NCBI RefSeq assembly: GCF_010731875.1
Contig: NZ_AP022595.1
Span: forward strand, 682,001-746,000
Direction of reading: 5' to 3'
DNA from: Mycolicibacterium sarraceniae
GTDB lineage: Bacteria > Actinomycetota > Actinomycetes > Mycobacteriales > Mycobacteriaceae
DNA: 64,000 nt
This document shows, piece after piece, positions 1 to 8,063 of this stretch. Under the pieces are notes generated by a model. It was not told where the DNA came from. It saw nothing but the letters and a program-made list of their open reading frames with translations, and made no database searches. The position numbers and the translations under genes were made by a program. Within the stretch, counting starts at the first letter, position 1; every line of letters starts with the position of its first letter.

Positions 1-99
1 CAGCGAGGCGCAGCAGCGGGGACGTCCAATGATCGCCGGTTATCGCGTCACACCCAGCCGACGGTCCATATGCGGTAGTGGACCGCTCCGACCGACCGG

Positions 100-1320
100 T
101 CAGGTGAGCCGGAGCTCGAGTCGTTCCAGACGGCGCACCAGAAGACTGGGTAGCCACCGGCCGACGCCGGCGGACTCGATCGTCGAGGTGCGTTCGAGGA
201 GTTGTTCGATGACGATTCTGGCTTCCAACCGCGCGAGCGCTGCCCCGATGCAGAAGTGCGAACCCTTGCCGAAAGCGATGTGGCCCTTGCCCTCCGCCCT
301 GTCGAGCCGGAACTCTGCGGGATCATCGAAATGGGATGGGTCTCGGTTCGCCGCACCCCAAAGCAGGAGCAGACGCGACCCCGCAGGGAGTTCAGTGCCG
401 TACAGCTCGGTGTCGTTGACGACGTGGCGGTAGTGGGCACGGAAGGGCGGCTCGTAGCGCAGTACCTCTTCCAGGAATGCCCCCACGAAGGAGGGCTCGG
501 CGCGGAGTCGTTGTTGTAGTTCGGTGTGTGTCGCGAGAAGGTAAGCGGCGGAACCGATCAGCGAAGCAGTGGATTCACCCCCGGCGCTGAAGAGCGTGAT
601 CATCATCGTCTGCGCCGCGATACTGTTCAGAGCGCCGGTCGCGCACGCCGAGGCCAGATCCCCCAGCAGATCGTCGCGGGGGTCTGCTGCCGCACGGCCG
701 AACTGTTCGGTTATGTAGGCGCTGAGTTCCATCACCGCGACGCCCGCGGACTCCATATCAGCCTGGGTCACCAGGCCTTCGACCATCTGGGTGGCGGCGT
801 ATCCCCAATCGATGAGCTTGTCGATATCGGTATCGGGGACGCCGATGATGCGGCCGACGATCATCATCGGCAGGCGATTGGCCACCGCGCTCATCCACTC
901 GATGCCAACGCCTTTCGCATCCTCGTCCCACAACTGCGCCGCGGCGTCGGCGATGTAGGGCTCGAACCCGCGAATGCGCTTGACGACCAAGTGCGGCAGC
1001 AAGAGCTTCCGGTGCACCGAATGCGCGGGCTCGTCAGCGGTCGCCAGCGCCTGCATCGGTCCGCCGAGTTCACCGATCTGGAATTCGGTGACGGCACCGC
1101 CCGGTTGACACATCATCGTCGCGGTCAGGTTGGACGAGAAATCACCGCACCGGCTGACCGCCTCGTTGACCGCAGCCCAACTGCTCACGGCGTAAAAACC
1201 CGAGTCCCCGATGTGGTGGACGTGCCCGGCCCGATGCATCCGCGCGTACAGCTCGTGCGGATCCTGGATGTACCGGTCGTCGAACAGCGCCAGTCCCAAA
1301 CCGGTATCCGCCGATGTCAC
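100..1320 (-). CDS. Cytochrome P450, CYP144-like
   Basis: Heme-thiolate monooxygenase of 406 aa if it starts at the GTG at 1320. The heme-binding loop FGKGSHFCIGAALA carries the Cys ligand at about residue 357. The I-helix motif AGGEST and the K-helix ExxR (EEVLRYEPP) are both present. By recall the whole chain resembles M. tuberculosis CYP144A1 (Rv1777), including the stretches YAVSSWAAVNEA and LLLLWGAANRDPSHF. An ATG at 1404 would add 28 residues that look non-native and would run into the divergent promoter region, so the GTG was preferred. No clear Shine-Dalgarno sequence precedes it. The substrate is unknown. The divergent TetR gene next door is the likely regulator, the same pairing as Rv1776c/Rv1777. 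The family call is firm; the exact start is uncertain. Confidence 0.88.
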   Translation of the reverse strand: MTSADTGLGLALFDDRYIQDPHELYARMHRAGHVHHIGDSGFYAVSSWAAVNEAVSRCGDFSSNLTATMMCQPGGAVTEFQIGELGGPMQALATADEPAHSVHRKLLLPHLVVKRIRGFEPYIADAAAQLWDEDAKGVGIEWMSAVANRLPMMIVGRIIGVPDTDIDKLIDWGYAATQMVEGLVTQADMESAGVAVMELSAYITEQFGRAAADPRDDLLGDLASACATGALNSIAAQTMMITLFSAGGESTASLIGSAAYLLATHTELQQRLRAEPSFVGAFLEEVLRYEPPFRAHYRHVVNDTELYGTELPAGSRLLLLWGAANRDPSHFDDPAEFRLDRAEGKGHIAFGKGSHFCIGAALARLEARIVIEQLLERTSTIESAGVGRWLPSLLVRRLERLELRLT

Positions 1321-1403
1321 TTTTCTACGCTGAGCCGCCCGCACCCGGCGCGTCAATGACAATCGATCAAGTCGCGAAACTGATCCCCCGGCGGAAACGC
1401 CCA

Positions 1404-1464
1404 TTGTCTCAAACCAGCGTATTTACCTGCAGAAAGAGTGATATCGGCAGCATTCTTTGTCTCA
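1404..1464. promoter_or_regulatory. Direct repeat TTGTCTCA in the P450/TetR divergent promoter
   Basis: The 155-bp gap between the divergent P450 and TetR starts contains two exact copies of TTGTCTCA, at 1404-1411 and 1457-1464. They are 53 bp apart, close to five helical turns. This spacing would suit an operator for the TetR protein. Binding is inferred only. Confidence 0.3.
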
Positions 1465-1475
1465 TCCCTGAGAAT

Positions 1476-2051
1476 ATGGCAATCATGGCGCACGGCGATT
1501 GGGTAATTGGTGGCGATCGCTCGACAGCCGCGGCGAATCGCATCTACGCGGCCGCGACCGAGCTCGTCGTCCGAGACGGGCTCGACGCCCTCGACATCGA
1601 CACCGTGGCAGCGAAGGTCCACTGCTCGCGCGCCACGGTGTACCGCCATGCCGGGGGTAAGGCCCAGATTCGCGACGCGGTGCTGACGCGTCTGGCGGCG
1701 GGCATCGTCCAAAAGGTGCGCGACGCCGTCGACGGTCTCACCGGTTCGGATCGCGTGCTTGTCGCGATCACAGTGGCGCTGCAGCTGATCCGGTCGGACC
1801 CGTTGCGGCGGCTGATGTTCAGCGCGGGCAACCTACCCGACGTCAAGGAACTGCACTCGTCACCCGTGCTGGCTCACCTTGCCGCCGAGCTTACCGGCAT
1901 TACCGACGACGATCCCCAAGCGGCGCAGTGGATCGTGCGGATCGTCGTATCCCTGGCCTACTCGCCGATCGCGAATGTCCGCGACGAGCGAGCGGTGCTC
2001 GAGCGTTTCGTGGCGCCCGCGTTCGATCGGAACCCACGAGACACTGACTAG
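1476..2051 (+). CDS. TetR/AcrR-family transcriptional regulator
   Basis: 191-aa DNA-binding regulator. The N-terminal TetR helix-turn-helix is recognisable at about residues 15-60, with the motif IDTVAAKVHCSRATVYRHAG. The C-terminal ligand/dimer domain is helical and has no motif I can assign. The ATG at 1476 was chosen because residues before it are not TetR-like; an ATG nine bases downstream is also possible. The gene is divergent from the CYP144-like P450, so autoregulation and control of the P450 are likely. Its stop overlaps the stop of the convergent DUF4239 pseudogene. Confidence 0.88.
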   Translation: MAIMAHGDWVIGGDRSTAAANRIYAAATELVVRDGLDALDIDTVAAKVHCSRATVYRHAGGKAQIRDAVLTRLAAGIVQKVRDAVDGLTGSDRVLVAITVALQLIRSDPLRRLMFSAGNLPDVKELHSSPVLAHLAAELTGITDDDPQAAQWIVRIVVSLAYSPIANVRDERAVLERFVAPAFDRNPRDTD

Positions 2052-2619
2052 CCAGAGGGTTGGCCGAGAACCGAAATAACCTCGTCCAAAGGATCATTCG
2101 TGGTTGAGATGCCTCCGATGATCCGGTGAGACAACTCGAGTAGGAGCAACAGATTGGTCGCGACGATCACGCCGACGATCGCCACCATCGGATAGTGCGT
2201 CCCAGGCTTCTCAACTCCGTAGATGATGACTGTGCCGAGCCCCATGACCCTGGTCAGGAAGATGACCGCCCACAATGGCCACGGCGGCCCGGTGTCTTCG
2301 CGGGCGGTCAGCAGGCGAAGAGTGCGCGCCTGACTGATCTTGTCCAGGTTGAACTGCCACCGCCCCTTCGGCCTGGCGTTGGCGTCGGCGGTATTGGTCT
2401 GGCCCCACATCGACGAGACGATGAAACCGATCAAGAAGGCATAGACGAAGCCGATGAAGCTGTCGGTGAATTTGGTGACATCATTGTGCTCATCACGCGT
2501 GAGGACCGGGAACTGTCGCCGAACCACTTGGCGAGCAGCACCGCTCCCCCGGCGGTCACGCCCACCAGACCGACGAGAAGCAGCCGCGGCGGGATATGGC
2601 TCACAATCCATCCAGTCAT
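2048..2619 (-). pseudogene. DUF4239 membrane protein, broken
   Basis: Remnant of a membrane protein of the DUF4239 (bestrophin-like) type. The natural N-terminus starts at the ATG at 2619 (MTGWIVSHIPPRLLLVGLVG). Near 2520 the homologous reading changes frame and resumes as FPVLTRDEHNDVTKF and then GFVYAFLIGFIVSSMWGQ. After NTADANAR the frame appears to slip again, because the alternative frame reads AEGAVAVQ as the family expects. A large central part is missing. The tail (VIIYGVEKPGTHYPMVAIVG, then LLLLELSHRIIGG) is family-like up to the stop at 2048-2050. Only about 190 codons remain against roughly 250 expected. It cannot make a normal product. Confidence 0.75.
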
Positions 2620-2687
2620 CGGGTCCGACTCTTTGGGTTCGCCGGTTGGTGGACAGCCGATTCCCCCGCAGACGGCCCGACCGGTGG

Positions 2688-2945
2688 ATGTCCGCGACAC
2701 TGGAAGCCCGGCTCGAAGAGGCCTTGACCTTCACCGCACCGTGCGTCACCGACCGGCTGGTGCGGGATGGGGTCACCGACGATCCGGCAGAGGCGGAGCA
2801 GCTGTTCACAGAGGCCAAGCGATACCTGGTGCTCTGCGCGGCGACTCCGTGGATGTGCCAGGCAGCATCGCCCTCCATCGAGTCAGTCCTCGTCGGTGGT
2901 CCGTTCGATTACAGCTGGGCCCACACGGATTTGGTCTTGAGGTAG
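2688..2945 (+). pseudogene. Truncated N-terminal fragment of a small actinobacterial protein
   Basis: Begins at an ATG at 2688 and reads MSATLEARLEEALTFTAPCV, then DPAEAEQLFTEAKRYLVLCA. This resembles the N-terminus of actinobacterial proteins that continue with a conserved Trp-His-containing segment, which is absent here. After about residue 60 the sequence loses resemblance and runs into the 3' end of the convergent aldehyde dehydrogenase, stopping at 2943-2945. It is probably a gene cut off by a deletion. Function is not known to me. Confidence 0.45.
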
Positions 2946-4363
2946 GCGTCCAGTCCGTCCTTGCCGAACTCATGGCCCCAACCGGACTGCTTGTAGCCGC
3001 CGAAGGGCACGTCGTGGTCGAAGATCAGCTGGCAGTTAATCTGCACGCTGCCCGCCTGCAGGCGCTTCACGAGCCGGTGGCCCCGGCTGATGTTGGTGGT
3101 CCACACCGTGCCCGCAAGCCCGTAGCTCGTGTCGTTGGCCATCGCGATGGCTTCGTCTTCGTCGTCGAACGGGATGATCGACACCACCGGTCCGAAGATC
3201 TCCTGCTGATAGAGGCGCATGCTGGGGTCGACGTTGGTGAGCACCGTGGGGTGTACGAAGTACCCCCTGCGATCGAGCCGGTGCCCGCCGGTGACCACCT
3301 CGGCGCCGTCGCGCTTACCTTCGTCGATGAATCCCAGGACCCTGTCGAGTTGTTTGGCACTGATCAGCGGGCCGCTCATGACTCCTTCTTCGTCCGGGCC
3401 GCCGTACTTCATGAAGTTGGCCACTCCGGCGATACCTTCGACGACCTGGTCGTAGACGCCGCGCTGCACGAAAATCCTTGAGCCGCAGACGCAGCCCTGG
3501 CCGGAATGCACGAAGATGCCCATGGCGGCGCCGAAGATGGCCTGGTCCAGATCGGCATCGTCGAAGATCAGCACCGGCGACTTGCCGCCAAGCTCGAGCA
3601 TGACCTTCTTGAGGTTGCCGGCTGAGGCCTGCACGATCATCTTGCCGACCTCGGTGGAGCCGGTGAAGGCGACCTTCTCGACTTCAGGGTGCGCGCTGAT
3701 CGCCGCCCCCGCGGTGTGCCCGTATCCGGTCAGCAGGTTCACCACACCGTCGGGGACGCCGGCCTGGGAGATAAGCTTATCGAGCAGTAATGCCGAAAGT
3801 GGCGTCTCCTCAGCGGGTTTCACTAGGCTGCTGCACCCCGCCGCGAGCGCGGGGGCGATCTTGGCGCATGCATTGAAGATCGGTCCATTCCACGGAAAGA
3901 TCAGGCCGACAACGCCATAGGGCTCCTTGAGCGTGTAAGCGTGGAGGTTGACGTAGCTTTCGGCGGCAATGCCGGTGGTCTTCACGTCATAGGAAGTGCC
4001 GTTGATCTTGGAACACCAACCGGCGTAGTAGCGGAAGAATTCGGCGCAGGTGGGGACCACCATCTCCGACTGCAGTTTCATCATTCCGGTGTTGGCAGAG
4101 TCGATCGCCGCGAACTCGGCCGCATGCTCGTCGATCAGATCGGCGATCCGCCACATCACCTTGGCCCGCTCGCGCCCGGGCAGTTCGGACCAGACACCGG
4201 ATTCGAATGACGACCTGGCCCGCCCGACCGCCTCGTTGACGGCCTTCTCGCCGCAGTCGGTGAACTCCCCGATCCGCTCCTCGCTCACCGGATCAATGAT
4301 CGGGATGATGTCGCCGTCACCTGGCCGGTTTCGAATGTCGTCCAGTACGGCCTGCAGCGTCAT
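2909..4363 (-). CDS. NAD(P)-dependent aldehyde dehydrogenase
   Basis: 484-aa aldehyde dehydrogenase of ordinary length. The cofactor/oxyanion motif FPWNGP, the general base in LELGGKSP and the nucleophilic Cys in GQGCVCGSR are all present. It should oxidise an aldehyde to the carboxylate; the substrate is not evident. The start was set at the ATG at 4363 because GAGGT sits six bases upstream; an ATG at 4375 is an alternative. It is one of the few intact genes in a stretch of gene remnants and is preceded by a broken alpha/beta hydrolase on the same strand. Confidence 0.88.
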   Translation of the reverse strand: MTLQAVLDDIRNRPGDGDIIPIIDPVSEERIGEFTDCGEKAVNEAVGRARSSFESGVWSELPGRERAKVMWRIADLIDEHAAEFAAIDSANTGMMKLQSEMVVPTCAEFFRYYAGWCSKINGTSYDVKTTGIAAESYVNLHAYTLKEPYGVVGLIFPWNGPIFNACAKIAPALAAGCSSLVKPAEETPLSALLLDKLISQAGVPDGVVNLLTGYGHTAGAAISAHPEVEKVAFTGSTEVGKMIVQASAGNLKKVMLELGGKSPVLIFDDADLDQAIFGAAMGIFVHSGQGCVCGSRIFVQRGVYDQVVEGIAGVANFMKYGGPDEEGVMSGPLISAKQLDRVLGFIDEGKRDGAEVVTGGHRLDRRGYFVHPTVLTNVDPSMRLYQQEIFGPVVSIIPFDDEDEAIAMANDTSYGLAGTVWTTNISRGHRLVKRLQAGSVQINCQLIFDHDVPFGGYKQSGWGHEFGKDGLDAYLKTKSVWAQL

Positions 4364-4488
4364 CGTTGACCTCATCTTGTTGGCGGCGTCGAGCGGTTCC
4401 AATGCTGTGCAACTGCTTAGCAGAAAGGCATGTGACGGGTCAATAGCCGCATCTGCGGCAGGAACAACTGATAGCTCCGCGGGAGCGG

Positions 4489-4740
4489 TTACATCTTTTG
4501 CGGTGTGGCCCAAACTGGCCGCCTGGCCGCCCAACGAATGACCGACGACGACCACCCATCGGGTTCCTCGGCAGGGACGGCGGCGGCAAGATCCTGCTGC
4601 AGAACCTCGCCCGAGGCGAACTCCCGGTTGAGATCGGGAGCGGTCGAGCTGACCGAAAGGCGACCGCGCACGTCGTCCCAAAAACCGGGACCCAGCGGTG
4701 TGCCGTGCAGCAGCATCCATTGCGTCGCAGGTCCGGTCAT
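4489..4740 (-). pseudogene. Alpha/beta hydrolase, 5' fragment with frameshift
   Basis: The start (MTGPATQWMLLHGTPLGPGF) is the classical oxyanion-hole segment of an alpha/beta hydrolase. About 55 codons later the reading must change frame near 4550 to give RWVVVVGHSLGGQAASLG, which contains the nucleophile elbow GHSLGG. Nothing of the acid or His part of the triad follows before the aldehyde dehydrogenase. The gene is therefore both frameshifted and 3'-truncated. Confidence 0.65.
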
Positions 4741-4785
4741 CAGCGCTCGATTCGATCGCTAGGGGCCGCGAGCGTCGAAGGCCGT

Positions 4786-4962
4786 GTGTCGTTCGTGGCG
4801 ACTCCGGCAGCCGGCTTCGGTGCTCAGATCGAGCTGGTACCTGCCCTCACCGATCGAACCATGTTGTCCCACATCTATTCTCGGATCAAGAAGCAGATGA
4901 TTGACGGCACCCACGCACCGCACGAAACCCGGCCATCCCGTTGCCGGCTCGTCACCAGGTGA
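4786..4962 (+). pseudogene. Unidentified ORF tail
   Basis: A 58-codon open stretch ending DRTMLSHIYSRIKKQMIDGT then HETRPSRCRLVTR before a stop at 4960-4962. Amino-acid composition looks protein-like but I do not recognise the family. Upstream in frame the sequence passes into the antisense of the hydrolase fragment, so this is either a small gene or, more likely, the 3' tail of a deleted gene. The rest of 4741-4971 shows nothing I can name. Confidence 0.25.
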
Positions 4963-4971
4963 GGCGGCGGC

Positions 4972-5427
4972 TCAGAAGAACGGGTTGCTGTTCTTCTGGT
5001 ACTCGGCTTCTTGCGGCCGAGGTCCGAAGCGGGCGATGTAGTCCTGGTCGACCTGCGCGTTCTTCTGACGTTTGAGGACGTCAACCAGATTGGGATCCAG
5101 ACCGTGCGCGGCGAGCCGGTGCCGTCGCCACACCTTGTTCAGGGCCAGTGAGATGGCCAAAGCCCAGCAGTAGATGGGCACCGTCATGGTCGAGTGCACA
5201 TACAGGGCATCTTGTTCGACAGGGAACAACCAGAAGGGCGCCAGGACGAAGATCGGCGGTATCGCCATCCTGATCATGAAGCGCCTGACGCTGCCCGGAC
5301 CTGCGAGGTCGTTGGCTACCCAGTCACGCATGCTCGCCGGCAAGCGGCGGAAGCCGTACGCGTAGGCGACGGTTTGGAGAAAGTTAGGCCTGGTGGCGGA
5401 CGTGGTCTCCTCCTCGGTTCGATGCAC
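4972..5427 (-). CDS. DUF5313 family membrane protein
   Basis: 151-aa mycobacterial membrane protein. Two hydrophobic segments are visible: IPPIFVLAPFWLFPV at about residues 56-70 and TVPIYCWALAISLAL at about residues 82-96. They are followed by the basic, conserved NKVWRRHRLAAHGLDPNLVD and a C-terminal tail with ARFGPRPQEAEYQ. This layout matches DUF5313 as I remember it. No enzymatic motif is visible. It seems intact although its neighbours are decayed. Confidence 0.75.
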   Translation of the reverse strand: MHRTEEETTSATRPNFLQTVAYAYGFRRLPASMRDWVANDLAGPGSVRRFMIRMAIPPIFVLAPFWLFPVEQDALYVHSTMTVPIYCWALAISLALNKVWRRHRLAAHGLDPNLVDVLKRQKNAQVDQDYIARFGPRPQEAEYQKNSNPFF

Positions 5428-5502
5428 CCAGTGGCACCTTACTCGCCTCTTCGGTGACAGATATCAGCCGGCTGACGCAGCTGTCAGTCCTGGCCTCGAT
5501 GC

Positions 5503-6044
5503 ATGGAACAACTCGCAGAAGAAGTAATTGCATTCCTGTCCGCCGGCACCCGCACCGCCAAGCTGGGCTACGCCGCCGCCGACGGCAGACCGCTGGTGGC
5601 TCCGGTGTGGTTCGTCGTCGAGGGCAACGAACTGGTGTTCAACACCGGAAAGGACGCCGCCAAGGGGCGCGCACTGAGCCGCCGCCCGCGGGTGGCGTGT
5701 GCGTGGACGACGAGCATCCCCCGTTCTCATTCGTGCAAGTCCGGGGAACGGCGTCGACGTCCGAAGACCCCGACGGCATGATCCGGATCGTCGTAGCCCA
5801 CGACAACCCGGGTACCGCGAACTGGGTCGAAACCCCGGGCCATCGACGCGGCTACCTGCAGTTCCGCTGGCAGCGGACATCACGCGAGTTCAGCAGGGCC
5901 GAGGGGCCGATTGCCGAGGTCGTCGACTTCGACGCGATACCGTCCAGGTTGCAGTACTTTGACTATAACGCCATCAGCAATGACGAGTTCCGAACTCGAA
6001 TTGCTCTGCGCCAGAATCAAATCGCGAACCGCATGGGGGCGTAG
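5503..6044 (+). pseudogene. PPOX-class flavin/F420 protein fused to a DUF1214-like tail
   Basis: From the ATG at 5503 the sequence reads as a pyridoxamine-5'-phosphate-oxidase-like protein (TRTAKLGYAAADGRPLVAPV, then WFVVEGNELVFNTGKDAAKG). Near 5692-5698 an indel shifts the frame; the family continues in another frame as VCVDDEHPPFSFVQVRG and SEDPDG. Around 5775 the PPOX sequence ends abruptly and an unrelated tail follows, RIVVAHDNPGTANWVETPGH, which looks like the C-terminus of a DUF1214-type protein, up to a stop at 6042-6044. It is thus a frameshifted 5' gene joined by deletion to the 3' end of another. Confidence 0.6.
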
Positions 6045-6072
6045 CCACCTTGGTGGGAGAATGTGGAGCTAA

Positions 6073-6225
6073 CCTCGATATGCCGACCTGTTTGACACCG
6101 ACCCAGACGCGGTGGCGGTCGAGTTGGATACGGCAATCAAAGCTGCTGCGGCACAGGCTGATCGGGACTCGAAATTGAAGGCTACTGCGGGCCGGTTGCG
6201 GGCCGGGACACCCGAACCCGTCTAG
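6073..6225 (+). pseudogene. C-terminal gene remnant beside the IS element
   Basis: An in-frame stretch with no start codon of its own reads YADLFDTDPDAVAVELDTAI and ends RLRAGTPEPV before a TAG at 6223-6225. It is protein-like and probably the tail of a lost gene. The IS1380-family element is inserted nine bases after this stop. I cannot identify the family. Confidence 0.3.
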
Positions 6226-6234
6226 CCAGCTAAA

Positions 6235-7892
6235 CCTGAATCCACCGACTGACCTGGTTGTCTGCAGGGTGTCGGAATGAAGAAAGTGCCCTCTGAGCTG
6301 GGATGATTGGTGTTCTCGAGGCATCAATCGGGCCAGTTCAGAAAGGCACTTCCGGTGCAAGTTTCGCATACGTTCTCCGCTGAGTCAGCAGTGTTCGACG
6401 ACGGCAATCTCGTGTCGTCTGCTGGGCTGGTCCCGGTGATGAGATTGGCCCAGCAGACCGGGCTGCTCACCTTGCTCGAGGAGAAGGTCCAGATCACGAC
6501 GCCGCGGATCAAGTCCGGGTCGGCGAACCCGGCGCCGAAGCTGGCCACCGTGATCGCAGGGATGCTCGCCGGTGCGGACTGCATCGATGACATCGACGTG
6601 CTGCGCAGCGGCGGGATGACGACACTCTTCGACGGCGTGTACGCACCCTCGACGGTGGGAACACTGTTGCGAGAGTTCACCTTCGGTCATGCCCGCCAGT
6701 TGGAGTCGGTGCTGCGCGAGCATCTGGTCGCGTTGTGTTCCCGGGTTGATCTGCTCCCCGCCGCCGATGAGCGGGTGTTCATCGACATCGATTCGCTACT
6801 ACGACCGGTCTACGGTCACGCCAAACAAGGCGCCTCCTACGGCCACACCAAGATCGCCGGCACGCAGATCCTGCGCAAGGGACTCTCCCCGCTGGCGACC
6901 ACGATCAGCACCGCGGGCTCGGTGCCGGTGATCGCCGGGATGCGGCTCCGCGCCGGGCGGACCAGTTCAGCCAAGGGCGCCGGGCGGATGGTCGCCCAGG
7001 CCATCGGCACCGCCCGCGCCGCCGGAGCCAGCGGCCCAATTCTGGTCCGCGGCGACTCGGCCTACGGCAACCGCGCAGTGGTGCAGACCTGCCTACGCGC
7101 GGGCGCTCAGTTCTCGCTGGTGATGACACGCAACCCCGCTGTGGACCGCGCGATCAACGCGATCGAGGAGACCTCGTGGACCCCCGTGTCCTATCCCGGT
7201 GCGGTCCGCGACCCTGATACCGGCGGCTGGATCTCCGATGCCGAAGTCGCCGAAATCCCCTACACCGCCTTCGCATCCACCCCCGACCGGATCACGGCCC
7301 GACTGGTCGTGCGCCGGGTCAAGGACGCCCGCTTCCCCGACGCGTTGTTCCCGGTGTGGCGGTATCACCCGTTCTTCACCAACACCGACCTACCCGTCGC
7401 CGACGCCGATATCACCCACCGCCACCACGCCATCATCGAAACCGTGTTCGCCGACCTGATCGACGGACCGCTGGCTCACATCCCCTCGGGACGCTTCGGC
7501 GCGAACTCCGCCTGGGTGCTGTGCGCGGCGATCGCCCACAACCTGCTCCGCGCCGCCGGCGTCCTCGCCGGAGAACCACACACCCGGGCACGCGGATCGA
7601 CGCTGCGCCGCAAGATCGTCAACATCCCGGCCCGCCTCGCGCGCCCCCAACACCGACCGGTCCTGCACCTACCCAGTCACTGGCCCTGGTCAAGGACCTG
7701 GCTTGCACTGTGGCACAACACCATCGGACATAGCCCACCACTGACCGCCACACCCTGACCACTCGCCGAACAGGCCCAACCGGAACGCACAGGAAAAGCT
7801 GGACAGACCAGCAGCTATCCCATGCCCGCCAAACGATCGTCGGAATCGACGAACCTCAACTCACATCAACAACGAACATCGGTGGATCGAGG
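6235..7892 (+). mobile_element. IS1380-family insertion sequence, apparently intact
   Basis: A 1658-bp element with imperfect 14-bp terminal inverted repeats: CCTGAATCCACCGA at 6235-6248 and the complement of CCTCGATCCACCGA at 7879-7892 (12 of 14 match). It is flanked by an exact 5-bp target duplication CTAAA at 6230-6234 and 7893-7897. One transposase gene fills it. The CCT ends and the size agree with the IS1380 family. The intact duplication implies a fairly recent insertion, immediately downstream of tRNA-Ala. Confidence 0.85.
6355..7758 (+). CDS. IS1380-family transposase
   Basis: 467-aa DDE transposase starting at the GTG at 6355, which has GAAAGG upstream. Candidate catalytic positions are the Asp in FIDIDSLLRPVYGHAKQG, the Asp in LVRGDSAYG and the Glu in HHAIIETVFADLIDGP, followed by the family's SGRFGANSAWVLCAA segment. 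No frameshift or internal stop is seen, so the element may be active. A second, internally deleted IS1380-type transposase lies at 44.8 kb. Confidence 0.87.
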   Translation: MQVSHTFSAESAVFDDGNLVSSAGLVPVMRLAQQTGLLTLLEEKVQITTPRIKSGSANPAPKLATVIAGMLAGADCIDDIDVLRSGGMTTLFDGVYAPSTVGTLLREFTFGHARQLESVLREHLVALCSRVDLLPAADERVFIDIDSLLRPVYGHAKQGASYGHTKIAGTQILRKGLSPLATTISTAGSVPVIAGMRLRAGRTSSAKGAGRMVAQAIGTARAAGASGPILVRGDSAYGNRAVVQTCLRAGAQFSLVMTRNPAVDRAINAIEETSWTPVSYPGAVRDPDTGGWISDAEVAEIPYTAFASTPDRITARLVVRRVKDARFPDALFPVWRYHPFFTNTDLPVADADITHRHHAIIETVFADLIDGPLAHIPSGRFGANSAWVLCAAIAHNLLRAAGVLAGEPHTRARGSTLRRKIVNIPARLARPQHRPVLHLPSHWPWSRTWLALWHNTIGHSPPLTATP

Positions 7893-7901
7893 CTAAATCA
7901 C

Positions 7902-7932
7902 AAACCCCTCCCGTGCAGCTTGGTAGGGGTTT
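7902..7932 (-). terminator. Hairpin downstream of tRNA-Ala
   Basis: AAACCCCT at 7902-7909 pairs with AGGGGTTT at 7925-7932 around a 15-nt loop. It lies directly after the tRNA gene in its direction of transcription and is a plausible terminator. Confidence 0.5.
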
Positions 7933-7936
7933 TCCC

Positions 7937-8012
7937 TGGTGGAGCTAAGGGGAATCGAACCCCTGACCTTCTCGATGCGAACGAGACGCGCTACCAACTG
8001 CGCTATAGCCCC
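7937..8012 (-). tRNA. tRNA-Ala (anticodon CGC)
   Basis: Read on the minus strand, a complete cloverleaf folds: acceptor GGGGCTA/TAGCTCC with one G-U pair, D-arm GCGC-AGTTGGTA-GCGC, anticodon arm TCTCG-TTCGCAT-CGAGA, and T-arm AGGGG-TTCGATT-CCCCT. The loop TTCGCAT gives anticodon CGC, which reads the GCG alanine codon. The 3' CCA is encoded in the DNA. Accessory DNA including an IS abuts the 3' side, a common integration position. Confidence 0.95.
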
Positions 8013-8063
8013 TTGATCCGTAGCAGGCTACCAGCCGGAGCCCGCCTTACCGAAACCGGTGAC

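Noticed and set aside
2195..3481. 428-codon plus-strand frame across the DUF4239 remnant and aldehyde dehydrogenase
   Set aside because: Antisense of the aldehyde dehydrogenase 3' part fused by chance with the pseudogene region; no domain seen.
7937..8012. tRNA-Ala as a proven island attachment site
   Set aside because: No second partial copy of the tRNA 3' end was found by eye in the first 8 kb and no integrase is present, so this remains only a possibility.
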